Origin: Chitinophagales bacterium
GTDB taxonomy: Bacteria > Bacteroidota > Bacteroidia > Chitinophagales > UBA10324
Direction: 5' to 3'
Assembly (NCBI GenBank): GCA_026786335.1
Contig: JAJAYG010000180.1
Location: 1-6,505, forward strand
DNA length: 6,505 bases
The first letter of the stretch is position 1. Each line of letters begins with the position of its first letter. Below are positions 1-5,857 of this stretch, one piece after another. Both the position numbers and the translations under genes were made by a program. Below the pieces are notes generated by a model. That model saw nothing but the letters and a program-made list of their open reading frames with translations. It had not been told where the DNA came from and searched no databases.

Positions 1-282
1 GCCTTATGCCGTCATCTTTAAGATTATAGGTGCCCTCAGTATAATTCAGGCCACTGTGCATGTCGAGCAAATGTTGAAGGGTGATATTCGTGAATCGGGA
101 ATCGCGGCTTTTAAATTCCGGCAAATAATCTGTTATCGAATCACTAAAGATTTTATGAAGCCTTCCTTTAGAGCAATAGCAATCAACGTACTTACAAAAG
201 ATTTAGCCATAGAATGCGACGGCAAAAGAGAAAATTGATTGAAGCCATTAAAATAGCGCTCACTGATACCTATGCTGATTCC
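1..282 (-). pseudogene. Serine hydrolase (beta-lactamase/PBP-like family), frameshifted fragment running off the left edge
   Basis: Seen: read on the minus strand, one frame (282 down to about 146) gives ERYFNGFNQ, then SMAKSFVSTLIAIALKEGF, then stops at 133-135. The frame shifted by one base continues the same protein as SDSITDYLPEF and then NITLQHLLDMHSGLNYTEG down to base 1. The first part carries the S-x-x-K nucleophile motif (SMAK, bases 202-213). The second part has the LLDMHSGL segment that follows it in class C beta-lactamase-like serine hydrolases. Joining the two needs one extra base, most simply in the T run at 146-148. Upstream (minus-strand sense) a TAG lies at 283-285, and the 80-100 residues expected before SMAK cannot be read beyond about 285. 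Family knowledge: such enzymes hydrolyse esters or amides and are often exported. Inference: a decayed gene rather than a sequencing slip, because the N-terminal part is missing too. The YxN and HxG motifs would lie outside the window. Confidence 0.8.
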
Positions 283-367
283 CTAGTACTTATTATATTT
301 TTAACTTCAATATTGTTTCATAAGGCATTAAAGCGACAGTATTGCAAATACCTATATTTCTCCCCCG

Positions 368-410
368 CCCAGTTTCCTCGCGCAAGCCCGTGCGCAAGCG
401 AGGGACTGGG
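368..410. repeat. GC-rich REP-like imperfect palindrome
   Basis: The arms CCCAGT (368-373) and CCTCGC (376-381) pair with GCGAGG (398-403) and ACTGGG (405-410), leaving small bulges. The 16-base loop region contains part of a direct repeat GCGCAAGC (380-387 and 392-399). The base composition is far richer in GC than the surrounding sequence. It lies directly upstream (minus-strand sense) of the decayed serine hydrolase. The shape resembles REP-type palindromes mobilised by single-strand transposases, but no transposase is present here. A transcription terminator is less likely because no T run follows on either strand. Confidence 0.6.
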
Positions 411-428
411 TGGTTGCCATTGAAATAG

Positions 429-602
429 TTAATTCCATACATCTATATAATGGGTTACATTAAAAATTCCCTGCACTCCCGTTTTGTAAAACTTCGCACT
501 CGAATGCAGATAGTCAATAAAAATTTTTCCTGGTTTCCGCTTTTCCATCAAACAATGATGAGCCAGCTTTGTATCAGTATCATCGGTATCATTTCCTATC
601 AT
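429..602 (-). CDS. Hypothetical 57-residue open frame, possibly a gene remnant
   Basis: The minus strand is open from ATG at 600-602 to TAA at 429-431. The frame stays open about 24 bases further upstream without another start, so this could be the C-terminal tail of a former longer gene. The product begins MIGNDTDDTDTKLAHHCLME and ends HYIDVWN. It is mixed in composition with no membrane segment or signal peptide, and I recognise no family. It points the same way as the decayed serine hydrolase, separated from it by the REP-like palindrome, but it does not resemble the missing N-terminus of that family. A chance frame of this length in AT-rich DNA is quite possible. The rest of 424-680 holds only the leader of the esterase gene, with no RNA gene or strong promoter that I can see. 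Confidence 0.25.
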   Translation of the reverse strand: MIGNDTDDTDTKLAHHCLMEKRKPGKIFIDYLHSSAKFYKTGVQGIFNVTHYIDVWN

Positions 603-680
603 TTGAAATAAATATTTGAGAGCAGAAAATTACGAATTAAACTTTGGCGCAATTTTGCAGGTATATTAAAAACAATTTCA

Positions 681-1589
681 ATGCAACCATATCTTTTCTC
701 AATACTCATCAGCACTTTTTTATGGCAAGGAAATTCTTCAAACAAAGATTCATTCCCGAATCAAAAATTTTCTGTTGATGATTATCAATACACCGTGCTC
801 AATGATATTGAATATGCAAATGTTGACGGGCAATCAATCAAACTCGATCTCTACCAACCCACTGGATTAAATCAACCCTCACCTGTTTTACTTTGGATTC
901 ATGGCGGCGCATACACCGGTGGCGATAAAGCGAATGCGCACAAATATGCATGGATGTTCGCTGAGAAGGGAATTGCAGTTGCATCGGTTAATTATCGCTT
1001 GGCACCGGGAGCAGTTTATCCTTCGCAGGTGAATGATGTAAAAGGTGCCATACGTTTTCTAAGAGCGAATGCAGCAAAATATAATCTCGATGCAAACCAC
1101 ATTGGAATTTTGGGAACATCTGCCGGTGGCTCCATTGCCTGCCAGGTTGGAGTTACCTGCGGTGAAAAAGATTTGGAAGGAACAACAGGCGGAAATTTAA
1201 ATTACTCAAGTTGTGTGCAGGCAGTGGTGGATTGTTTTGGTTCTTTCAGTTATGAAAACATGAAGCAAACAGGATTTTCAAAGTCACGTGAAAATCACAT
1301 TGAGATGTTGCTGGGCTGTGATGATGTGAACTCACCGGAATGCTGGGAAAAAATAAAAAAGATTGCGCCCGAAAATCATTTGGATAAAAATGATCCGCCG
1401 TTTTTTATTCTGCATGGCGAACAGGATCACAGTGTGCCCGTGCAAAACAGTATTGACTTCAACAAAAAATTATTGGCTGCAGGGATTCCGTCCACACTCA
1501 TCACCGATCCTGATTATGATCATGATGTACGGCTCGTGGTAAAATATTTTGATGAGGTAATGAAATTTTTGAATCAGTATTTGAGATGA
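681..1589 (+). CDS. Alpha/beta-hydrolase esterase (carbohydrate esterase / HSL-like), probably exported
   Basis: Predicted carboxylesterase of the alpha/beta-hydrolase fold, 302 residues. The oxyanion-hole motif HGGAY is at residues 74-78. YRLAP at 105-109 and a YPSQVNDVKGAIRFLR segment at 113-128 match bacterial feruloyl/acetyl-esterase-like proteins. The nucleophile elbow GTSAGG places the serine at 147. The acid is probably Asp249 in HGEQDHSVP, and the base is His281 in DYDHDV, so the full catalytic triad is present. The N-terminus has a short hydrophobic run (about residues 4-15) without a basic n-region, so it is a weak signal peptide. Six cysteines after residue 150 fit an exported, disulfide-bonded enzyme. 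ATG at 681 is the first usable start: the frame upstream offers none. A weak -7-like box CAATTTTG at 650-657 is the only promoter candidate. The substrate cannot be told from sequence. The gene converges on the M16 peptidase gene. Confidence 0.88.
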   Translation: MQPYLFSILISTFLWQGNSSNKDSFPNQKFSVDDYQYTVLNDIEYANVDGQSIKLDLYQPTGLNQPSPVLLWIHGGAYTGGDKANAHKYAWMFAEKGIAVASVNYRLAPGAVYPSQVNDVKGAIRFLRANAAKYNLDANHIGILGTSAGGSIACQVGVTCGEKDLEGTTGGNLNYSSCVQAVVDCFGSFSYENMKQTGFSKSRENHIEMLLGCDDVNSPECWEKIKKIAPENHLDKNDPPFFILHGEQDHSVPVQNSIDFNKKLLAAGIPSTLITDPDYDHDVRLVVKYFDEVMKFLNQYLR

Positions 1590-1604
1590 TTAACCCCCCT
1601 CTAA

Positions 1605-1652
1605 CTCCCCCTCGAAAAGAGGGGGAGAACTCTCGGCTTCGAACTCAGCCGA
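1605..1652. terminator. Two hairpins between convergent genes, likely bidirectional terminator region
   Basis: Hairpin 1 has a perfect 9-bp stem, CTCCCCCTC (1605-1613) with GAGGGGGAG (1619-1627), and loop GAAAA. Hairpin 2 pairs TCGGCT (1633-1638) with AGCCGA (1647-1652) across an 8-base loop. Both fit in the 64 bases between the stop codons of the esterase and the peptidase, where both transcripts must end. No long T run follows, so termination is inferred from position and stem strength. Hairpin 1 belongs to the C-rich/G-rich intergenic hairpins common in Bacteroidota; a relative lies at 5751-5774. Confidence 0.6.
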
Positions 1653-1653
1653 A

Positions 1654-2892
1654 TTAATTCTTCGAGTAGTAATAAAGAGTAGAGCAATTTTCAGGAACTA
1701 AAATGTGCTTTGCCTGCAACTGAATTTCTTCTGCAGTAACTGCGAGGTATCTTTTTATTTCTTCATTCACCAGATTCGCATCGCCCAATAATTCGGCATA
1801 AGCCAAACTCATTGCCCGGTGAAGAATTTCAATTTCCGAAAAAATAGTTTGTGCTTCAAGGCGGTTTTTCACTTTCGCTAATTCCTGCTCATCAACCTTG
1901 CTTGAAATTATTTTATCAAGTTCATCAAGAATTGCCTGCTCTGCAATTTCCATGGTTATGCCTTTCACCAATTTCCCTTCCACCACCATCAACCCGGGAT
2001 CAATAGAACCTGTTTGGTATGCATTCACTTCCGAAAATAATTTTTTCTCTTTCACCAATGCTTGATAAAGCCGCCCCGATTTTCCTCCCGATAAAATATC
2101 GCTGATTAAATCTGATGCATAAAAATCTTTATCCAATCTGCCGGGAATGTGGTATGCTTTGTAAATCGCATCCAATGGAACATCGGCATGCACAGTTAAA
2201 GTTCTTGCTTCGGCTTGCTTTGGCTCCTGAATTAAATTCCGCTGCATCACATTCCCCTGCGGAATTTCACCAAACCATTCTTCAGCCAATGCAAAAACAT
2301 CTGCTGTTTTTACATTTCCTGCAACAACAAGAATTGCATTATCTGGTCTGTAATTTTTAAAGAAAAAATTTCTTACGTCATCCAGCTTCGCATCTTCAAC
2401 ATGCGAAAGTTGTTTGCCGATCGTAGGCCATTGATACGCATGAGTGGTATATGCAAGTGCGCGCAACTTATGCCACACATCGCCATAAGGTTGATTGATG
2501 TAATGCTCTTTGAATTCTTCACACACTACTTTGCGTTGCACTTCTAATGAATGTTCACTAAAGTCGAGTTCATTCATGCGATCACTCTCTAACCAAAATG
2601 CCGTTTCAATATTTTGGGAAGGAAGTGTTTCATAATAGTTAGTGATATCAGTAGAAGTGAAAGCATTGTTCTCGCCGCCGGCCTGTTGCAGCGGATCATC
2701 AAACACTTCAATATTTTTTGAGCCGCCAAACATCAGGTGTTCAAACAAATGAGCGAAACCGGTTTGCTCGGGAGATTCATCACGCGAGCCAATGTTGTAT
2801 AAAATATTTACTGCAGCCAGTGGAGTGGTGGTGTCTTCATGCACAATTACTTTGAGGCCGTTGGAGAGTATTGTTTTTTGGAATTGAATCAT
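1654..2892 (-). CDS. M16 family zinc peptidase, catalytic (HxxEH) subunit
   Basis: A 412-residue insulinase/pitrilysin-family (M16B-sized) protein. The inverted zinc motif HLFEH is at residues 48-52, with Glu51 as the general base. The third ligand is most likely Glu126 in VVCEEFKEH (Glu129 is an alternative). The N-terminal M16 domain spans about residues 10-160. The C-terminal inactive-type M16 domain (about 170-350) has the YRPDNAILVVAGN segment at 181-193 and SGGKSGRLYQAL at 268-279. No signal peptide is visible, so a cytoplasmic location is likely. The family works as dimers: one half carries HxxEH and an Arg/Tyr pair in the second half helps bind substrate. Here the pair's usual positions, just after RLYQ, appear to be Val280 and Ser287, so the pair is absent. 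A partner carrying it would be expected, but none is adjacent. Start ATG at 2890-2892 follows a -7 box by only about 20 bases. Confidence 0.92.
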   Translation of the reverse strand: MIQFQKTILSNGLKVIVHEDTTTPLAAVNILYNIGSRDESPEQTGFAHLFEHLMFGGSKNIEVFDDPLQQAGGENNAFTSTDITNYYETLPSQNIETAFWLESDRMNELDFSEHSLEVQRKVVCEEFKEHYINQPYGDVWHKLRALAYTTHAYQWPTIGKQLSHVEDAKLDDVRNFFFKNYRPDNAILVVAGNVKTADVFALAEEWFGEIPQGNVMQRNLIQEPKQAEARTLTVHADVPLDAIYKAYHIPGRLDKDFYASDLISDILSGGKSGRLYQALVKEKKLFSEVNAYQTGSIDPGLMVVEGKLVKGITMEIAEQAILDELDKIISSKVDEQELAKVKNRLEAQTIFSEIEILHRAMSLAYAELLGDANLVNEEIKRYLAVTAEEIQLQAKHILVPENCSTLYYYSKN

Positions 2893-2911
2893 CAGGAGAA
2901 TATTTCGATTT

Positions 2912-2919
2912 CAAAAATA
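2912..2919 (-). promoter_or_regulatory. Bacteroidota-type -7 promoter box for the M16 peptidase gene
   Basis: The minus strand reads TATTTTTG, an exact match to TAnnTTTG, ending 19 bases before the ATG. Transcription would start near 2905, giving a leader of about 12 bases with no Shine-Dalgarno sequence, as is usual in this phylum. I see no clear TTTG -33 box at the expected spacing, which lowers confidence. Confidence 0.5.
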
Positions 2920-2954
2920 CAGCATGCGTTTCATACACGTTCATTTAATAAAGT

Positions 2955-3115
2955 GCAGTTCTAAAAAGTGAATGTTATTATTTTCCTCACCCTTTATCCC
3001 TCTATTCCTCATCTGCCTTCGGCATCTTCTCCTCATTAAGAGTCCTTCGGACAAAGGAGAAGCGTATTGGAAGAAGAATATTTTGGGAGAGGGAATTCCC
3101 AATTTTTAGAACTGC
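2955..3115. mobile_element. MITE-like element with terminal inverted repeats, no transposase
   Basis: GCAGTTCTAAAAA (2955-2967) has its exact reverse complement at 3103-3115, a perfect 13-bp terminal inverted repeat; two of the next three bases (TG) also pair. Inside, CTTCTCCT (3026-3033) pairs with AGGAGAAG (3055-3062), enclosing a small GTCC/GGAC hairpin. A second small hairpin TGCC-TTC-GGCA lies at 3014-3024. TTAATA occurs just outside both ends (2945-2950 and 3117-3122), possibly a target duplication, although four extra bases lie between it and the left end. The 161-bp element has no coding capacity. It fills much of the gene-free stretch 2893-3230. It could instead be a folded intergenic repeat that does not transpose. 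Confidence 0.55.
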
Positions 3116-3167
3116 CTTAATACCAAAGAGTATAAAACTTGCAGAGGTTTTTCATCGCCTAAAAATG

Positions 3168-3228
3168 AATTGTAAATTTGAATTTACAATTTAATAAAAA
3201 ATTGTAAATTTGCATTTACAATTGTAAA
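3168..3228. repeat. Upstream palindrome pair (sites A and B) flanking the ATPase gene
   Basis: Site A (3168-3191) has perfect 11-bp arms, AATTGTAAATT and AATTTACAATT, around TG. Site B (3200-3223) has 10-bp arms around TTGC and is otherwise identical. The sites are 32 bp apart, close to three helical turns. A further half-site AATTGTAAA (3220-3228) overlaps the right arm of B and ends three bases before the ATG. Both sites contain TAAATTTG, an exact Bacteroidota -7 box (3173-3180 and 3205-3212). The box in B is well placed to start transcription of the ATPase gene about 10-13 bases before its start codon. The arrangement looks like an operator overlapping a promoter. It may also be a recombination or transposition end, given the matching pair downstream. 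Confidence 0.85.
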
Positions 3229-3230
3229 AG

Positions 3231-4433
3231 ATGGAAAACTTAACCGAATTGTTTCAATACAGCAAACGCATGGCTGCTGTGGTGCGCGATGCGCCTCCGC
3301 GTTATGTGATGAATGAAATTGATTTTCACGATCGCCTGATTGGGTTGATGGGATCACGCGGTGTAGGTAAAACCACACTCATGCTTCAGTACCTTAATCA
3401 AAAATTTAAAAGCAACAACAAAGGATTGTATGTGTCAATGGACTATCCTTCGTTTTCCGAATTATCATTGGTGAGTGTTGCAGAGTCATTTGAAGCGCAA
3501 GGCGGAAAAACACTTTTTGTAGATGAGGTTCACAAATACGATCACTGGTCGGCGCACTTGAAAGGCATTTATGATACACTGCCTGAGTTGCATGTAATCT
3601 TCTCTGGTTCATCTGCCGTTCACTTGCACAAAGGCAAAGGCGATTTGAGCCGGCGCGCAAGTATTTATAAGATGAGCATACTTTCTTTCCGCGAGTTTCT
3701 TCAGTTGGAAACAGGGCAGACATTTGAAGCTGTTTCTTTAGATGATATTTTAAAGAACCACGTTGACATTGCTTTTGCGATTAAGAAAAAAGTGAAACCG
3801 CTTTCCTACTTCAATACTTATTTAAAAACGGGAGCATATCCGTTTTACCTCGAAGGCAAACAATTGTTTTCACAAAAACTAATCAGCATGGTAAATCAGG
3901 TGATTGAATCTGATTTGGTAATGATCAATAACATTGAAGGGCGCTTCATTAACAAGATGAAGAAACTGCTTTACATGATCGCATCATCACTTCCATTTAT
4001 TCCAAACATTACAAAGTTGAGTGAAACTACGGGCATCTCGCGACCGCTGTTGTATCAATATTTAGAATACCTGCAAGATGCTGAGTTGATCTCAATGCTG
4101 CATTCAAAGGGAAAAGGATACAGCACGCTCATTCGGTCCGAAAAAATTTACATCAACAATACCAACCTTGTATTTGCATTGGCAAATCAGCACCACGAGA
4201 TTGGCAGCATTCGCGAAACATTTTTTATGAGTATGCTCAAGCCGCATTTTTTAGTTGAGGCAACTTACCCCGGTGATTTTTTTGTAGAAAAGAAATTCAC
4301 TTTTGAAATTGGCGGCAAGGGCAAAACCAATCAACAGATTGCAGATTTAAAAAATGCATTCATTGCCGCCGATGATATCGAAACCGGATTTGGTAATAAA
4401 ATTCCTCTGTGGTTGTTTGGATTTCTTTATTAG
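3231..4433 (+). CDS. ATP-binding protein of the AAA_14 / DUF4143 family
   Basis: A 400-residue P-loop ATPase. Walker A is GSRGVGKTT at residues 41-49 (Lys47). Walker B is LFVDEVH at 95-101 (Asp98, Glu99). A sensor-1-like SGSSA is at 125-129, and a conserved DLSRRASIYKMSILSFREFL block at 139-158 supplies a possible arginine finger. A winged-helix-like segment (about 256-300, NITKLSETTGISRPLLYQYL) suggests DNA binding. The C-terminal region (about 340-400) resembles the degenerate PD-(D/E)xK nuclease-like domain of these proteins, but with EIGGKGK at 359-365 in place of the usual ExK. There is no signal peptide or membrane segment, so it is cytosolic. The cellular role of this family is not established. 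ATG at 3231 is the first in-frame start after the promoter-like site. Palindrome pairs lie immediately before and after the gene, with the downstream pair starting at the base after the stop codon. Confidence 0.9.
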   Translation: MENLTELFQYSKRMAAVVRDAPPRYVMNEIDFHDRLIGLMGSRGVGKTTLMLQYLNQKFKSNNKGLYVSMDYPSFSELSLVSVAESFEAQGGKTLFVDEVHKYDHWSAHLKGIYDTLPELHVIFSGSSAVHLHKGKGDLSRRASIYKMSILSFREFLQLETGQTFEAVSLDDILKNHVDIAFAIKKKVKPLSYFNTYLKTGAYPFYLEGKQLFSQKLISMVNQVIESDLVMINNIEGRFINKMKKLLYMIASSLPFIPNITKLSETTGISRPLLYQYLEYLQDAELISMLHSKGKGYSTLIRSEKIYINNTNLVFALANQHHEIGSIRETFFMSMLKPHFLVEATYPGDFFVEKKFTFEIGGKGKTNQQIADLKNAFIAADDIETGFGNKIPLWLFGFLY

Positions 4434-4490
4434 CATTGTAAATTTGAAATTACAATTAGTAGTTACAATTGTAAATTTGGATTTACAATT
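4434..4490. repeat. Downstream palindrome pair (sites C and D) flanking the ATPase gene
   Basis: Site C (4434-4457) starts at the base after the ATPase stop codon and matches site A at 22 of 24 positions. Site D (4467-4490) matches site B except for one core base. The C-to-D period is 33 bp, against 32 for A-to-B. An extra half-site TTACAATT (4463-4470) overlaps the left arm of D, forming TTACAATTGTAA with it. The non-palindromic core reads TTTGA in A and C, TTTGC in B and TTTGG in D, so all four sites face the same way. The pair lies 30 bp before the mqnC promoter. A role in terminating the ATPase transcript is possible, but the stems are AT-only apart from one G-C pair per arm. Confidence 0.85.
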
Positions 4491-4520
4491 CAAGTTTCAG
4501 CATTTAACAGCAGTTGTTTT

Positions 4521-4549
4521 TTTGGTGCAACAATCCCACTGTATCTTTG
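4521..4549 (+). promoter_or_regulatory. Bacteroidota-type promoter of mqnC
   Basis: A -33 box TTTG (4521-4524) is followed after 17 bp by TATCTTTG (4542-4549), an exact TAnnTTTG -7 box. Transcription would start about 5-7 bases later, leaving a leader of only a few bases before ATG at 4560. The promoter lies outside the palindrome pair, so mqnC should be expressed independently of the ATPase gene. Confidence 0.72.
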
Positions 4550-4559
4550 TTCTGTTATT

Positions 4560-5681
4560 ATGACTACTTCACAACTTCTTCACCGCGCCCTTAACTTCGA
4601 ATTCCTCACTGCAGAAGAAGGATTATTTCTCTATGAAAATGTACCTACTGCAGAGTTGATGGCTGTTGCGCATGAGTTGCGCCTGAAGCTGAAGCCCGAG
4701 AAAATTGTTACGTGGATCATCGATAGAAATTCAAACACCACCAATGTTTGTATTGCCAACTGCAAGTTCTGTAATTTCTTTCGCAAGCCGGGGCATGAGG
4801 ATGCATACATCACCACCATTGATCAGTACAAAGAAAAAATTGAAGAGATGTTTCGCCTCGGCGGCGATCAGTTGTTATTACAAGGCGGACACCATCCTGA
4901 TTTGGGTTTAAGTTTTTATGTAAATCTTTTCAGTGAACTCAAATCACTTTATCCTAAGTTGAAGTTGCATGCACTCGGTCCGCCTGAGATTGCACACATC
5001 ACCAAATTAGAAAAGTCAACACATACAGAAGTGCTGAAGGCGTTGGTTGCAGCGGGACTCGATTCATTGCCCGGTGCAGGCGCCGAAATTTTAAATGATC
5101 GTGTTCGCCGGTTAATTTCAAAAGGTAAATGCGGCGGACAAGAATGGTTGGATGTAATGCGTGCTGCTCACCAACTCAACATCACTACTTCTGCCACCAT
5201 GATGTTTGGTCATGTAGAAACTTTGTATGAACGCTTCGAACATCTTACGTGGATCAGGCAGGTGCAGAGTGAAAAACCAAAACATGCAAAAGGATTTCTT
5301 GCTTTTATCCCTTGGCCTTTTCAGGATGAAGGAACCTTGTTGCGCAGAGTGCGTGGTGTAAAGAATGGTGTTACGGGTGACGAATACATTCGCATGATTG
5401 CACTCAGCCGTATTATGTTGCCGAACATTAAAAACATACAGGCATCGTGGTTGACAGTGGGAAAAGAAATTGCTCAAGTTTGTTTGCATGCCGGTGCAAA
5501 TGATTTTGGTTCTATCATGATTGAGGAGAATGTGGTGAGTGCTGCCGGTGCGCCGCATCGCTTTACTTCACAGGGAATTCAGGATGCAATTACCCAAGCG
5601 GGTTACCAACCACAGTTGCGCAATCAGCAATATGAGTTTCGCGAAATGCCGGTGATGGAGCAGCAGGTGATTGGTTATTGA
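4560..5681 (+). CDS. mqnC: Cyclic dehypoxanthinyl futalosine synthase (radical SAM)
   Basis: MqnC catalyses the radical cyclisation of dehypoxanthine futalosine in the futalosine route to menaquinone, in the cytoplasm. At 373 residues it is full length for the family. The radical SAM cluster motif C-x3-C-x2-C is CIANCKFC at residues 64-71 (Cys64, Cys68, Cys71), preceded by the NTTNVC context shared with MqnE and CofH-type enzymes. LLLQGGHHPDLG at 106-117 and LDSLPGAGAEIL at 167-178 follow. The latter, with FIPWPFQDEGT (249-259) and QASWLTVGKE (294-303), favours MqnC over MqnE or CofH. TMMFGHVET (213-221) also fits. The gene is transcribed from its own promoter, and no other menaquinone gene lies in the window; these genes are often scattered in Bacteroidota. 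ATG at 4560 is supported by the promoter ending ten bases upstream. Confidence 0.93.
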   Translation: MTTSQLLHRALNFEFLTAEEGLFLYENVPTAELMAVAHELRLKLKPEKIVTWIIDRNSNTTNVCIANCKFCNFFRKPGHEDAYITTIDQYKEKIEEMFRLGGDQLLLQGGHHPDLGLSFYVNLFSELKSLYPKLKLHALGPPEIAHITKLEKSTHTEVLKALVAAGLDSLPGAGAEILNDRVRRLISKGKCGGQEWLDVMRAAHQLNITTSATMMFGHVETLYERFEHLTWIRQVQSEKPKHAKGFLAFIPWPFQDEGTLLRRVRGVKNGVTGDEYIRMIALSRIMLPNIKNIQASWLTVGKEIAQVCLHAGANDFGSIMIEENVVSAAGAPHRFTSQGIQDAITQAGYQPQLRNQQYEFREMPVMEQQVIGY

Positions 5682-5750
5682 ATGAAATTCTTTTCGAATG
5701 AAATAATATCTTTCTTCTAAAAAACTTTTTCTTGACATCCTCACCCCCGG

Positions 5751-5774
5751 CCCCTCTCCGAAAAAGGAGAGGGG
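5751..5774. terminator. C-rich hairpin after mqnC (intergenic repeat, possible terminator)
   Basis: CCCCTCTCC (5751-5759) pairs perfectly with GGAGAGGGG (5766-5774) across loop GAAAAA. It sits 69 bp after the mqnC stop codon. The preceding C-rich lead (TCACCCCCGG) and this stem make a widespread Bacteroidota intergenic repeat, similar in design to the hairpin at 1605-1627. No T run follows on the plus strand, so termination is inferred. Translation through it gives spurious reading frames on the minus strand, which I do not count as genes. Confidence 0.6.
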
Positions 5775-5813
5775 TGGCTGTCGCATGAATAGTTAAAACA
5801 GTTTTTGATTTCG

Positions 5814-5844
5814 TTTGTGTGTAATAAAATTTCATGTACGTTTG
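5814..5844 (+). promoter_or_regulatory. Near-ideal Bacteroidota promoter of the antitoxin-like gene
   Basis: TTTG (5814-5817), then 19 bp, then TACGTTTG (5837-5844) matches the TTTG-N19-TAnnTTTG consensus exactly. The start codon at 5858 lies 13 bases after the -7 box, so the leader is very short and has no Shine-Dalgarno sequence. Confidence 0.75.
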
Positions 5845-5857
5845 AATCAAATTCACT

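Noticed and set aside
56..423. Plus-strand open frames over the left end
   Set aside because: They lie opposite the decayed serine hydrolase and the REP-like palindrome; their translations show no family pattern, whereas the minus strand shows clear hydrolase motifs.
2115..2360. Plus-strand open frame inside the M16 gene
   Set aside because: Antisense shadow of a well-supported peptidase frame; rich in H, L and Q with no recognisable domain.
3184..3723. Minus-strand open frames opposite the ATPase gene
   Set aside because: Shadows of the ATPase coding frame, which carries Walker A and B motifs.
3168..4490. CRISPR-like array from the four repeated palindromes
   Set aside because: Only two copies per side, with gaps of 8-9 bp and a whole gene between the pairs; no spacers and no cas genes.
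4354..4563. Plus-strand frame spanning the ATPase end and mqnC start
   Set aside because: Out of frame with both genes and running through the AT-rich palindromes; a by-product of the repeats.
5118..5558. 146-codon minus-strand frame inside mqnC
   Set aside because: Antisense to conserved radical SAM sequence and without protein-family features.
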